A stretch of 64,000 bases of DNA from Clostridiales bacterium PH28_bin88 (GTDB taxonomy: Bacteria; Bacillota; PH28-bin88), in NCBI GenBank assembly GCA_000987045.1, contig LAKY01000058.1, positions 91,461 to 155,460 of the forward strand, given 5' to 3'. Numbering within the stretch: position 1 is the stretch's first letter; every line of letters begins with the position of its first letter. Shown piece by piece: positions 17,040 to 26,222 of this stretch. Under the pieces are notes generated by a model. It searched no databases. It saw only the letters and a program-made list of their open reading frames with translations, and had not been told where the DNA came from. Both the position numbers and the translations under genes were made by a program.

Positions 17040-18053
17040 TTACTTCTTGAGGTCAGCTTCCATTAAAGGAATCACTTCCTTGGTCTTGCTATACAGGTCC
17101 TGGATCATTTGCTGGTACCCGGCGCCTTTAAGCTGCAACGGCAGGGTCTTGGCTTCCTTCAACTTGGCCAGGTATTCCGGGTCACGGGAGGCCTTATCGA
17201 TGGCGTCCTCCAGGATTTTCCGGATATCTTCAGGCAAGCCGGAGGGCGCCAGGAAGCCCAGGGAGTAGCTCACATCCAGGCCTGAGAACCCTTCTTCCTG
17301 CAGCGTTGGCACATCCGGAAGCATTTCCGAACGCTGGGGGCCCATCAACACCAGGGGGCGCAGGTCGGACCTGACACCGCTGCTGGATACCGCGTCCATG
17401 ATGGCATCCAGCTTCCCGCCCAACAGCGCCATCATCTGGTCGGCCGTGCTGTCAAAGGGAACTATATCGAACTGCAAGCCCGTATACTGCTTCAGCATCA
17501 CAGCCCCCAGGTGGTCGGTGGTACCCGTTCCCGCGGTACCCAGCTTCAGCGGCTTTTTCTTGGATGCTTCCACCAGTTCCTTGTAGCTCTTGATCGGCGA
17601 CTTGTCAGCCACCGCCACCAGGGAATAGTCCTTGCCCATAAAGTTGGCGATATAGGTGAAGTCCAGGGTTTTATACTCACCCTTGTAGAGCAGTTCACCC
17701 ACGATGGTGGAGGGCATCCCCGTGACCATCAAGGTGTACCCGTCAGGCTTTTCTTTAAAGACAAATCCCCGGGCCTTGCGGCCACCGGCCCCTTCCATGT
17801 TCTCCAACACCAGTTGGCCACCCAGATACTTCTCGATATAGGGGGCGATCAGGCGGGCCTGCGTATCCACCGAACCGCCGGCCCCATGCGTCAGGATCAC
17901 CTTGATCGGTTTACTGGGGTACTTCTCCGGGGCGGTTGCCTCTTTGTTACCTGAGCCGGCACCCTTGTTGCCGCAGCCGGATAACCCCAGCACCAGCGCC
18001 ACCATGAATAACAAAGCGATGATGGTCACAGCTTTCCTTTTACTGGTGAACAT
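17040..18053 (-). CDS. tctC: Tripartite tricarboxylate transporter binding lipoprotein TctC
   Basis: This extracellular binding protein of about 337 residues starts at ATG 18053 behind GGAGGGAATTCA. It has a lipoprotein signal ending LGLSGCGNKG, then the Bug/TctC fold with YPSKPIKVILTHGAGGSVDT and GTAGTGTTDHLGAVM. The frame upstream of 18053 is not part of the gene. It heads the tctCBA set, which feeds the FAD enzyme and UbiD/UbiX neighbours. The natural ligand of such proteins ranges from citrate to aromatic acids and cannot be read directly. Confidence 0.93.
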   Translation of the reverse strand: MFTSKRKAVTIIALLFMVALVLGLSGCGNKGAGSGNKEATAPEKYPSKPIKVILTHGAGGSVDTQARLIAPYIEKYLGGQLVLENMEGAGGRKARGFVFKEKPDGYTLMVTGMPSTIVGELLYKGEYKTLDFTYIANFMGKDYSLVAVADKSPIKSYKELVEASKKKPLKLGTAGTGTTDHLGAVMLKQYTGLQFDIVPFDSTADQMMALLGGKLDAIMDAVSSSGVRSDLRPLVLMGPQRSEMLPDVPTLQEEGFSGLDVSYSLGFLAPSGLPEDIRKILEDAIDKASRDPEYLAKLKEAKTLPLQLKGAGYQQMIQDLYSKTKEVIPLMEADLKK

Positions 18054-18217
18054 TGAATTCCCTCCTTCTAGAAAAATCAATTAACATCACCCCCGGTTTT
18101 TACATCCAACACTGTTCATGCTACCTCCGGCATGGCCACCCTCGATCATTTCTCACCCCCCTTCCTGTCACTGCCCATTTTCATCCTGCCAAGCTTAACG
18201 TAAATCCGGGATGCACT

Positions 18218-18369
18218 TCAGGTATAAAAATAACCCAATGGGTAGGCTTGCAGGCCCAGTTTGAGGACCTCCAGGTGGGTCTGCCAGTAGATGGCTGCAT
18301 AGTAGAGCAAGGCCGGGATGATCGCGGCCAGAACGATTTGGGAATTCCGTCCTAAAATTCCGACAATTT
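18218..18369 (-). pseudogene. TRAP permease fragment
   Basis: About 50 codons in one frame read ...SQIVLAAIIPALLYYAAIYW..., nearly identical in protein to part of the intact TRAP permease at 24170-26116, then end at a TGA at 18218. Both flanks of the parent gene are missing. The DNA differs at many sites from that permease, so this is an old remnant of another copy rather than a recent duplicate. It abuts the truncated UbiD gene, marking this spot as a deletion scar. Confidence 0.8.
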
Positions 18370-18388
18370 AATTTGGTAATTTGACTTT

Positions 18389-18811
18389 TCAAGGTCCAAC
18401 CAGGTCGGGCCACCGGGCCTTGACCTTGGCTACCAGTTCCCTGGAGGGGCCCACCACCGGGGGAAAACTCTCTCTTTGTTCCCAGGGGCGGCAGGCGTCG
18501 ATGACTACCCGGTTGTTGAAAAATCCTTTGCCCGGGGGGTAGGACGTGGGATCCAGCCTGGTACTCCAGCACTTTCTCAGGATTTCAAGATCATCGGCCG
18601 GGTCGCAGCGGGTGAGGGCCGCCCACAGCACCTCGTTGATACTGGTGATCTCCACGTCGTCATCCACCACGATCACGCACTTGTTGGCGTAGGCCCCGCC
18701 GTGGCACTGGCTGGCCACGATGCCCGCCTGCCGGGAATGGCCGGAGACCCGGCGCAACTCCTCCGGGCGGTCCAGACGGCTCAACCATTCACGCAGGTCT
18801 GTTACGGGCAT
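18389..18811 (-). pseudogene. UbiD-family decarboxylase with large internal deletion
   Basis: The frame starts MPVTDLREWLSRL and reads like the N terminus of UbiD for 24 residues, then jumps in frame to HSRQAGIVASQCHGGAY, which lies near residue 365 of the intact UbiD at 19468-20898. Some 340 residues, including the prenyl-FMN site, are missing. The remaining C terminus is well preserved. The 141-residue product cannot be catalytic. It may be a neutral remnant or, less likely, an oligomerisation module. It shares strong identity with the intact copy in the C-terminal part, so the two probably arose as tandem duplicates. Confidence 0.85.
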
Positions 18812-18881
18812 CAGCTTCCCCCCATTTGACCCGCCCCTTGGTACCCGGGGCGGAATGAAGTTTCTTGTTGGGTCACCGGTG

Positions 18882-19457
18882 CTACCCACCCCACCGGGGT
18901 GCCAGCTCGTTGTTGATTCCCAGGTGGTCCAGCACGCGGCTGACCAGGTGGTTGATAATGTCGTTCAAGTCCTTGGGTTTGTTGTAAAAGGCCGGCATGG
19001 GAGGTATGATGGTCGCTCCCAGTTGCGATAACGTCAACAGGTTCTGCAGGTGGATCTGACTGAGCGGGGTCTCCCGCGGAACGATGACCAGCTTGCGTTT
19101 TTCTTTGATGGTCACATCGGCAGCCCGCACTATTAAGTTGTCGCCCAACCCGTGGGCAATGCCCGCCACGGTCTTCATGCTGCAGGGGATAATGACCATC
19201 CCGTCGTGCTTGAAACTGCCGCTGGAAATGGGCGCACCCAGGTTGCCATTCTCCCAACAGTGCGTTGCCAGCCGGGTAACTTGCTCATATTCGTGCGCCG
19301 TTTCTGTTTTGATGGTCTCCTTGCCCCAGCGGCTAACCACCAGGTGTACTTCCATATCCAGGGCCCGTAAGGATTCCAGCAGCCGGATCCCGTAAATCGC
19401 CCCTGAAGCGCCGGACATCGCCACTACTATCCGCAAGTCGCCCCCCCCCTTTTGCAC
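18882..19457 (-). CDS. ubiX: UbiX flavin prenyltransferase
   Basis: This protein makes prenylated FMN, the cofactor of UbiD decarboxylases. It shows VVAMSGASGAIYGIRLLESL at the start, then IPCSMKTVAGIAHGLGDNLI and KLVIVPRETPLSQIHLQNL, all family signatures of the FMN site and the dimethylallyl-phosphate pocket. The frame opens with a GTG at 19457. A TTG at 19436 behind a G-rich run would give the more usual start MRIVVAMSG. It lies between the intact and the truncated ubiD genes and should serve the intact one. Confidence 0.95.
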   Translation of the reverse strand: MQKGGGDLRIVVAMSGASGAIYGIRLLESLRALDMEVHLVVSRWGKETIKTETAHEYEQVTRLATHCWENGNLGAPISSGSFKHDGMVIIPCSMKTVAGIAHGLGDNLIVRAADVTIKEKRKLVIVPRETPLSQIHLQNLLTLSQLGATIIPPMPAFYNKPKDLNDIINHLVSRVLDHLGINNELAPRWGG

Positions 19458-19467
19458 ATTCTCCTGT

Positions 19468-20898
19468 TTACTTGTTCGGGAAAAGTTCCGTCCACTTCTC
19501 CATCACCTTTTTCGCCGCCTCTGGCGACGAAGTGGCGACAGGAGGAAACTCATCCTTCCGGTCGTAAGAGCGGCAGGCATCTAGGACCATCCGGTTATTA
19601 AAGAACTTCTTATCTACGGGGTAGCTCAGCGGATCCAAGCGGGTACTCCAGTTTTTGCGCAGTATTTCCAGGTCTTCAGCCGGATCACACCTGGTAAGCA
19701 TCGCCCACAGGACCTGGTTGGTGTCTGTGATGTCCACGTCTTCATCTACAACAATCACGCAGCGGTTGGTATAGGCTCCACCATGGCACTGGGAGGCGAT
19801 TAAGCCCGCTTGGCGCGAATGTCCCGGATACAACTGCTTGATGGAAACTATCAGCAGCAGCCTGCCCGCTCCGGCTTCGTGGGCCCAGACCCCCTGGACA
19901 CCTGCAATGCCTGCTCCCTCGAGCTGGTTCCAGACAATCGCCGAGCGGAGCGGGCTGCGGAAATAACTGGTATCGGACGGCGGCACCGCGGGGGAGGACC
20001 CAAGGATAATCGGGTCGTGCCGATGCAGCACGGATGTGACAGTGATTTGCGGTTCAGGCCTGGTGCCTCCCGCGTAGTAACCCGTCCACTCGCCGAAGGG
20101 TCCCTCATCCCGGTAGTCATTGACTTTCAGCACACCCTCAAAGGCGATCTCGGCGGATGCCGGAATGGGCAGGCCGGTAGTAGGTCCGTAAATAACCTCG
20201 ATGGGCTCCTGGCGGATCGCGCCGGCGAATTCATACTCGTTCATGCCATAGGGGATCTCCATCCCGGATACCATGTACAAAAGCGGGTCCTGGCCCACCA
20301 CCACCACTACGGGGCAGTCTTCCCCCCTGGCCCAGCACTTCTCTCGTATAATGCGGCCGTGTTTTCCTGGAGACACCATCAGTCCCAAGTGGTTTTCATC
20401 ATGCACCATTACGCGGTAAGTGCCCGAGTTAATCCAACCGGTATCAGGATCCTTCGTGATCACCATGCATGCAGTCCCGATGAAACGCCCCCCGTCCAAC
20501 TCGTGCCACTTGGGCGTGGGAAATTCCCAGCAATTAATGTCACTTCCCGTGTGAACGTTCTCCAAAACAGGCCCTTCTTTCACCTCTTTCACCGGTACGG
20601 GTACAAATGATTTCATTGACTTCCGCCACCGGTCGACTATCTCCATGGTGCTGGCCTCCACCGGCAGCTCCAGGGTCATAGCGATCCGATCCATGGCTGC
20701 CAGCGAATTGGACAACACCCTGTAACCTTTCGGGTAATCACCTATCTCGTCGAACAGCAGGGCAGGGCTGCCCGGGCGCCGCTGGTATAGGTCGGTAATC
20801 ACCCCCAGTTCCACGTCCCAGTGGGCGCCCGTGACCCTCTTGAGCCCGCCCCTGGGTTCAACTTTTTGCATCCACTCTCTCAGGTCTTTAACCGGCAT
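19468..20898 (-). CDS. ubiD: UbiD-family prenyl-FMN decarboxylase
   Basis: This intact 476-residue UbiD-type enzyme reversibly decarboxylates an aromatic, heteroaromatic or unsaturated acid. The family core is present: IPASAEIAFEG then DEGPFGEWTGYYAGG around the catalytic acidic residues, and SQCHGGAYTNRCVIVVDEDV near the C terminus. It starts behind GAAGGAGGTAACACA. ubiX follows within about 10 bases, and the TctABC uptake genes and flavoprotein lie further downstream, which suggests an imported carboxylic acid as substrate. No amino-acid feature distinguishes phenolic from heterocyclic acids with certainty. Confidence 0.94.
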   Translation of the reverse strand: MPVKDLREWMQKVEPRGGLKRVTGAHWDVELGVITDLYQRRPGSPALLFDEIGDYPKGYRVLSNSLAAMDRIAMTLELPVEASTMEIVDRWRKSMKSFVPVPVKEVKEGPVLENVHTGSDINCWEFPTPKWHELDGGRFIGTACMVITKDPDTGWINSGTYRVMVHDENHLGLMVSPGKHGRIIREKCWARGEDCPVVVVVGQDPLLYMVSGMEIPYGMNEYEFAGAIRQEPIEVIYGPTTGLPIPASAEIAFEGVLKVNDYRDEGPFGEWTGYYAGGTRPEPQITVTSVLHRHDPIILGSSPAVPPSDTSYFRSPLRSAIVWNQLEGAGIAGVQGVWAHEAGAGRLLLIVSIKQLYPGHSRQAGLIASQCHGGAYTNRCVIVVDEDVDITDTNQVLWAMLTRCDPAEDLEILRKNWSTRLDPLSYPVDKKFFNNRMVLDACRSYDRKDEFPPVATSSPEAAKKVMEKWTELFPNK

Positions 20899-21107
20899 TG
20901 TGTTACCTCCTTCGGTTTTTTCAACTACTGTCTCGTAAAACCGGTTTCCGCTTCCCTTTTATCTCACCCCCTCTCCAGTGATTCAAAAAGCTCGCTGATC
21001 CAAAATTTCATTGTATTTCGATACTCCGGTGTGCTCCTTGGGCTCACTGGTGGTCAGGCTAGCAGTCGGAAAGAGCTACCTTTTATCAACGGCGAGAAGA
21101 AACGATT

Positions 21108-21943
21108 TCACATGTTCAGATAACTGCCAAAGGTGCCCGCCAGCAGCACCTGGTGGATATCCTGGTAAGCCAACTTCGCCTGGTCCAGCAATACCTGGAT
21201 GCTGGCCCGGATAGCAGGCTTTCGCCAACTGCAACTCCCAGATATCTTTTTGGGTCAGACTACCAGCTACGCTCCACTTTCTTCTGCGTGGACAGGACAA
21301 AGTAATTTCCGCCGGCATCGTGACCCAATCTGTGCTGCAAAGCGGCAGGTAAGCGTTGATCTTCATCCCGGGAGACCGTCCTCCCGCCCTGTTTAACGAT
21401 GCCTACCCGCACCGGTTCGGCTACGGCATCCATTAAACCGGATGCGCAAATGCCTTTGGCGGGAACATCACCAATTACTTTTAACTGCACGTCATCCTTG
21501 ATTGCCACCTTTTCAATGGCACCATCTACCGCCCGCATGCCGCACCTGATCTGGGCTCCCTCGAAAGCCGGCCCAGCGGCGGTGGAACAGGCCATTAATT
21601 GCCCGTCGACTGCCAGGATAATCTCCCCGTTGGTGCCGATATATACCGCCAGGTGCACTCCCTGTTCCCGGTAAATACCCGTGGAGATAATCACCCCTAC
21701 CGTATCCCCGCCCACATAACCGGCGATGTTTGGTAACATGTAGACAGGGGCATGAGGAACAATGGCCAGCCCGGTATCTTTCGCTTCCACGTGTACGGGG
21801 TGAGTTGCCACCGGGACAAAGGGCGACGGGGCCAGATAGCCAGGATCCAAGCCCAGAAAAAGGTGGTGCATGATGGTATTTCCTGCTATGGCAACCTAGT
21901 AAATCTCGAAAGGGGACACTCTGGCTACCTGAGTCAACTTATG
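21108..21943 (-). pseudogene. ASKHA corrinoid-activator (RACo/RamA-like, DUF4445) pseudogene
   Basis: The C-terminal half of a reductive activator of corrinoid proteins is recognisable: VAIAGNTIMHHLFLGLDPGY, then LPNIAGYVGGDTVGVI, CSTAAGPAFEGAQI and, at the end, AGTFGSYLNM. At least three lesions are visible. A GAG-to-TAG type change interrupts EIY*VAIAGN at 21896-21898. A frameshift follows ...QKKVERSW near 21262. Another lies after ELQLAK near 21220, since the tail PAIRASIQVLLDQAKL resumes in a different frame. The N-terminal ferredoxin domain and start are gone. The intact protein would have used ATP to re-reduce a cobalt cofactor in methyl transfer. Confidence 0.85.
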
Positions 21944-22046
21944 TCGTCGGGAAGAAAAGTTACTTTACTGGAAAATCCATCGACACTCCACAGGTGACTC
22001 GGGCATCCCCGGATCAACCCCAAACAGTCCGGTCCGTTCGGTGTCT

Positions 22047-22994
22047 TTAACGCACCAGCAGGATCACGACGCCGGATGTTACTAATAGCGCGGAAGCAAC
22101 CATCAGTGAGTTTGTCTGCTCTTCGTTTCTTAATATTAGCCGGCTGTAAAGCAAAACGAAGAGGGGGATCGTCCCTACAATAGCTTGGGCCGTCGAGGCG
22201 CTAGTAACGGTTAGGGCCGTAAAGAGAAAATACCAGGCTACAGTCGTAAACGCCCCATCCGCCAGATAATACTTGATTTTCGCAAAAGGATAGGAAAGGA
22301 TGCGGCGAAGCGCCGGCTGTCCCTCTCTGGCCAAGTGTTGCCCGATATATAAAATCAGCGCGGCTAAAGAACTTAAAAATGCACCAAAAAGAACGGATGG
22401 GATACTACCCAGGCCGGCCTTGCGCGCAACGATGCCGATCGCGTAAAATAAGCCGCTGGCCAATCCCCACAAGATTCCGAGCGATCCGTAATTGATGGGA
22501 ACCCTGTTTGGATTCTGTCCGCTTTTTTGTTCCGGCCCCGGCTTTTCCTGGGCATTTTTGGCGGTGGCGGTCTTGTTCTCTTGCACCAGGCCAAAAACGC
22601 CGAAAAATATCGCCAAGATCCCCAGATACTGTAAACGCGAAGGCCTTTCATGCAACAATACCGCGGCAATCAAGACTGTAAACAAGGTCTGTGTCGACAT
22701 TAACTGGCTGGCTCGCGATGGCCCGATCAGCTGAGTTGCCCGGTAATTACTGATCCGACCAAAGAATGAAGTGCCAATGGCCGAAAGAAGAAACATCGCG
22801 ATGCCATAACTGTTAAGATCGGGAAGCCCTTTTGCCAGGCTATAGGTTAACGTTGCCAGGCCAAATAACGCCGTATTGACCAAATTCGTCCAAAAAAGGC
22901 CGTCCATGATCGGAGCTGCGCGTACAGCCTTTCTAATGACCAAGGTGCTGCCGCTGTAAAACAGTGTTGCCAAAAGGGCCAACATCTCTCCCAT
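22047..22994 (-). CDS. EamA-family (DMT superfamily) transporter
   Basis: This 315-residue, ten-helix protein has two EamA repeats. The linker holds a charged stretch (ENKTATAKNAQEKPGPEQK) much like the other EamA gene at 11967. The second half carries STAQAIVGTIPLFVLLYSRL, near the usual family signature. It starts at ATG behind AAAGAGGTC. It sits between the corrinoid-activator remnant and the hydroxylase remnant. Probably a metabolite exporter or importer; substrate unknown. Confidence 0.83.
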   Translation of the reverse strand: MGEMLALLATLFYSGSTLVIRKAVRAAPIMDGLFWTNLVNTALFGLATLTYSLAKGLPDLNSYGIAMFLLSAIGTSFFGRISNYRATQLIGPSRASQLMSTQTLFTVLIAAVLLHERPSRLQYLGILAIFFGVFGLVQENKTATAKNAQEKPGPEQKSGQNPNRVPINYGSLGILWGLASGLFYAIGIVARKAGLGSIPSVLFGAFLSSLAALILYIGQHLAREGQPALRRILSYPFAKIKYYLADGAFTTVAWYFLFTALTVTSASTAQAIVGTIPLFVLLYSRLILRNEEQTNSLMVASALLVTSGVVILLVR

Positions 22995-23021
22995 TTAATT
23001 TTGACCTCTTTCCCTCCCGGG

Positions 23022-24088
23022 CTAGTTGGATCTATTGTCAAGTTTCACCGGCAATTTGGTGATTCTGACCCCACAGGCATCATAAATACCGTTAGCAATC
23101 GCAGCGGCTGTTACTACCGTGGACACTCGCCCATACCCTTGGCTAAAAAAGCATCCGCCATCGGAGGCGCATCGGTGAAAAAAGTGACCATTTCCGGGAT
23201 GTCCTGCATTTTAGGTATACGGTATTCACGAAAGCCATACGTCTTCCCGGGGATGAAGTCTTCTAACAAAGCAAAACCAATCCCCATTACTGCACCTCCC
23301 TCCGCCTGGACTATCGCTCCCCGCGGGTTGATCATCTGGCCGATATCGTAAGCTACCGTCAACTTCGCCACCCTTACTTGACTATTACTGGTGTTAACCT
23401 CCACTTCCGCCATCGCGGTGGCAAATGTATACTGCTCGTAAGGGTTCTGTTGGCGGTCGTCTTCAGGCCATGCCAATTTTCCCTCGAACTTGGCGTGAGT
23501 TTTAATCGGCCCATCAGAAGCCAGCGCAGCGAGTTTTAAAAAGGCGGTCCCAGTTTTGCTTTTTACTCCTCCCCGGACAAGCTCCAGACCCTCGGGCGGT
23601 TCCCCCAGAAGTCCTGCCGCCCGGGCCAAAATCTTTTCTCTTAGTTCCCGGGCTGCCGCTATGACAGCATTTCCTGAAGCGAAGGTTTGGCGGCTGGCAC
23701 TGGTTGAATCAGCATCCGGCGTAAGCAATGTATCGCCTGTAACAACACTCACATCCCCTGCTGATTGACCAAGAACCTGAGCGGCCAACCGGGCCAGCGT
23801 AGAAGGCAGACCTTGCCCAATGTCAGTCCCACCGCTGAAAACCACAAATTTTCCTTCGTGCGTAAACTCCACTTCCGCGTTACAGATATTCGGCGCGTTA
23901 GTACGGCCGTTACCAAGCCACATCGGCGCAAACCCTACGCCTTTTTTGATCTCACTTACCCCATGGTCACCTGCACACTTGGCGTTTTTTGCCTGTTCCT
24001 TGATAATGGTGATTCTTTCAGCTAAAGCCACGTCATCCTTCAGCACTTGCCCGGTAGCCGTGATAGAACCTGGTCTAAAAGCATTTTT
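23022..24088 (-). pseudogene. Molybdenum hydroxylase large-subunit remnant
   Basis: Only the C-terminal half of a xanthine-dehydrogenase-family large subunit remains. It begins abruptly around KNAFRPGSITATGQV and runs through GVGFAPMWLGNGRTNAPNIC, FSGGTDIGQG and FVFREYRIP-like segments to KGMGE. At KGMGEC a one-base loss shifts the frame. Beyond it the true C terminus (STVVTAAAIANGIYDACGV...) continues to the TAG at 23022. The first 400 or so residues are missing. The sequence just upstream (24089-24169) encodes nothing I recognise. It resembles the fused hydroxylase at 37801 more than the one at 27340. Confidence 0.85.
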
Positions 24089-24169
24089 CCAATCCCGCTG
24101 AGTTGTTACGAATTTTGTTAACTTAGTTTGCTTTGTATAGTTGCCTGGTCTAGTGGAAACCCTGGACTT

Positions 24170-26116
24170 TTAGTTTGAAGCTCCGGACAGTACCGCTTTT
24201 TTGTTCACGCTGATCCCGTAGGCTATGATGCCAAAAAAGATCACCGCTCCCCCCAGGTCTCCTATCCAGCCAGGCAGCAGGGACCCAAAGGCGCCTACCA
24301 CCAGAAGCATCCGCTCCAACCAAGATAATTTTGAGACCAGCCACCCCTCGGCAGCTGCCCCCAAGGACAATACTCCAATACCCGCACTGATCAGACTATG
24401 TACTACTCCTAATACTCCACCTGACAGCATCAGGCTTGGTCTATAGACCAACAAGAACGGCAAAATAAACGCAGCGATGCTTAGCTGGAGTCCAATGATC
24501 GAGGTTTCAAAAGGTTTCGCCCTAGCGATAGCAGCAGCCACATAGGATGCCACTGCTACCGGGGGTGTAACATTCGAAAACACGGAGAAGTAAAAGACAA
24601 ACATATGAACTGTCAAAGGCGGAATTCCCAGTTTAATCAATGAGGGAGCAGCGATGGCAACCCCGATGATATAGGCTGAAACGCTTGGCTGCCCACAACT
24701 AAGCACCAGTACAAAAATCGCGGTCATGATTAATGTGGGCAAAAGTTCCCCGTTGGTGTATGTCAGCAATTGGATACCGAGCTTTACCTGCAGCCCGGTC
24801 AGTGACAAAGCACCGATCACCACGCCGGCAGTAGCAGTTGCAGCGGTTGCAATGATGATCCCCCGTCCTCCCTTTTCCAAAGCCAGAAGTATCTTCTTCC
24901 CACCCATCCGGGTTTCCTGTTTAAACCAGCTTACCACCAAGCAAGCGATGATACCCCAAATACCGGCCATAATAGCCGAATACTCCATGACAATGAGGGC
25001 GAATAGCAGCACAAACAGGGGAATTAACAGGTAGCCTCTGGCTTTGATCACGTCAATAAAGTTCGGCACTTCTTCCTCTGGCAGGCCCTTGAGGTCCAGC
25101 TTGATCGCTTCCAGGTGCACTTGCCAGTAGATGGCCGCATAATAGAGAAGGGCAGGTATAATGGCTACAAGAACAATTTGTGAATATGGAATGCCTAAAA
25201 ATTCAACCATAAGGAATGCGGCTACCCCCATGATCGGCGGCATGATCTGGCCACCGGAAGAGGCTGCCGTTTCTACGGCCCCCGCAAAGGAGGGCTTGTA
25301 TCCAATCGACTTCATTAACGGGATGGTGAAACTCCCCGTAGTGACCACATTGGCTATGGTACTCCCGCTAATAGTCCCCATCAGCGAACTGGCGATGACC
25401 GCGATTTTGGCCGGTCCTCCCCTAGTACGGCCTGCCAGGGATACCGCTAGGTCAACAATCAGTTTGGCTCCTCCGGAAATCTCCATAAATGCCCCGAAAA
25501 GGACAAAGACTATCACATAGGTTGAGACCACCCCTAAAGTAAGGCCATAAACGGCCTCTACACTGAAGAGAAAACTTACCGTGCGGCTGAAGGAGAAGCC
25601 CGAATGGCTCAGCATACCCGGTAACCCCGCGCCAAACAACGCATACAGGACCCCTGCTGCCCCAAACAGGGTCAAGACCAAACCCACAGTCCTCCTGGTC
25701 ATTTCAAAAAGTACCATCAGCATGACGGTGCCCCAAAAGACATCGGCGGTGCTAGGCATCACGCCCGTACGGTAGATGATCGATTTGTACTGGGTAAGGA
25801 GGTAGATGAACACCCCTATCGTACCGATAATCAATAGGTAGTCGTAAAAGACGGGCCTTTCGTGACGGTAGGCAGCACCTTTGTAAAGCAAGAACGCCAT
25901 TGTTGATCCTAGCAATAATGTGGCTCCCCTTAGTACCAATGGATCCACGATAATTACGCTAGCAGTTGCCAGATGAAATACTGCTGTGATTATGGCAATC
26001 ACTCTTATCGCTTGTAGCGCGAGGCCGCCCAACTTCCTTTCCTTTGCAGCCTCTTCCTGCCAGGTCACCCCGTTTTGGTTTTGCTCCCCCGCTCTTTCTT
26101 GTGCCATAAGACCCAT
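24170..26116 (-). CDS. TRAP transporter fused permease (TAXI type)
   Basis: This fused DctQM-type permease of about 648 residues is intact. It shows GTISGSTIANVVTTGSFTIP, ASSGGQIMPPIMGVAAFLMV and VLSCGQPSVSAYIIGVAIAA in the large-subunit part. The frame extends to 26212, but ATG 26116 behind AAGGAGGGGCATT is the natural start (MGLMAQERAG). Its binding-protein gene is directly upstream, and a molybdenum hydroxylase operon lies beyond that, so the substrate may be the heterocycle or acid those enzymes act on (inference). Similar to, but clearly diverged from, the permease at 14-1972. Confidence 0.93.
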   Translation of the reverse strand: MGLMAQERAGEQNQNGVTWQEEAAKERKLGGLALQAIRVIAIITAVFHLATASVIIVDPLVLRGATLLLGSTMAFLLYKGAAYRHERPVFYDYLLIIGTIGVFIYLLTQYKSIIYRTGVMPSTADVFWGTVMLMVLFEMTRRTVGLVLTLFGAAGVLYALFGAGLPGMLSHSGFSFSRTVSFLFSVEAVYGLTLGVVSTYVIVFVLFGAFMEISGGAKLIVDLAVSLAGRTRGGPAKIAVIASSLMGTISGSTIANVVTTGSFTIPLMKSIGYKPSFAGAVETAASSGGQIMPPIMGVAAFLMVEFLGIPYSQIVLVAIIPALLYYAAIYWQVHLEAIKLDLKGLPEEEVPNFIDVIKARGYLLIPLFVLLFALIVMEYSAIMAGIWGIIACLVVSWFKQETRMGGKKILLALEKGGRGIIIATAATATAGVVIGALSLTGLQVKLGIQLLTYTNGELLPTLIMTAIFVLVLSCGQPSVSAYIIGVAIAAPSLIKLGIPPLTVHMFVFYFSVFSNVTPPVAVASYVAAAIARAKPFETSIIGLQLSIAAFILPFLLVYRPSLMLSGGVLGVVHSLISAGIGVLSLGAAAEGWLVSKLSWLERMLLVVGAFGSLLPGWIGDLGGAVIFFGIIAYGISVNKKAVLSGASN

Positions 26117-26160
26117 AATGCCCCTCCTTTTCCAGTAAGTGTCTGCTAAGGAATAGGCAA

Positions 26161-26204
26161 CAGGCGGATTGGTGTGCAGCCAGTAAAGTTGTGGCCCCCG
26201 CCTG
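26161..26204 (-). promoter_or_regulatory. Hairpin between binding-protein and permease genes
   Basis: CAGGCGG (26161-26167) pairs with CCGCCTG (26198-26204), with further weaker pairing outside the arms and a 30-nt loop. No T-run follows. It occupies the gap between the TAXI binding-protein gene and its permease, as in the two other transporter operons of the window. Confidence 0.4.
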
Positions 26205-26222
26205 CTGCCCAAAGGTCAAAAC

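Noticed and set aside
18100..18140. TGGCCATGCCGGAGGTAGCAT as a sigma-54 promoter for tctC
   Set aside because: The distance between the GG and GC elements is too long for the -24/-12 architecture.
24089..24169. Continuation of the hydroxylase remnant's frame upstream of KNAF
   Set aside because: The frame stays open but the translated residues do not resemble any part of the hydroxylase family, so it is not included in the gene.
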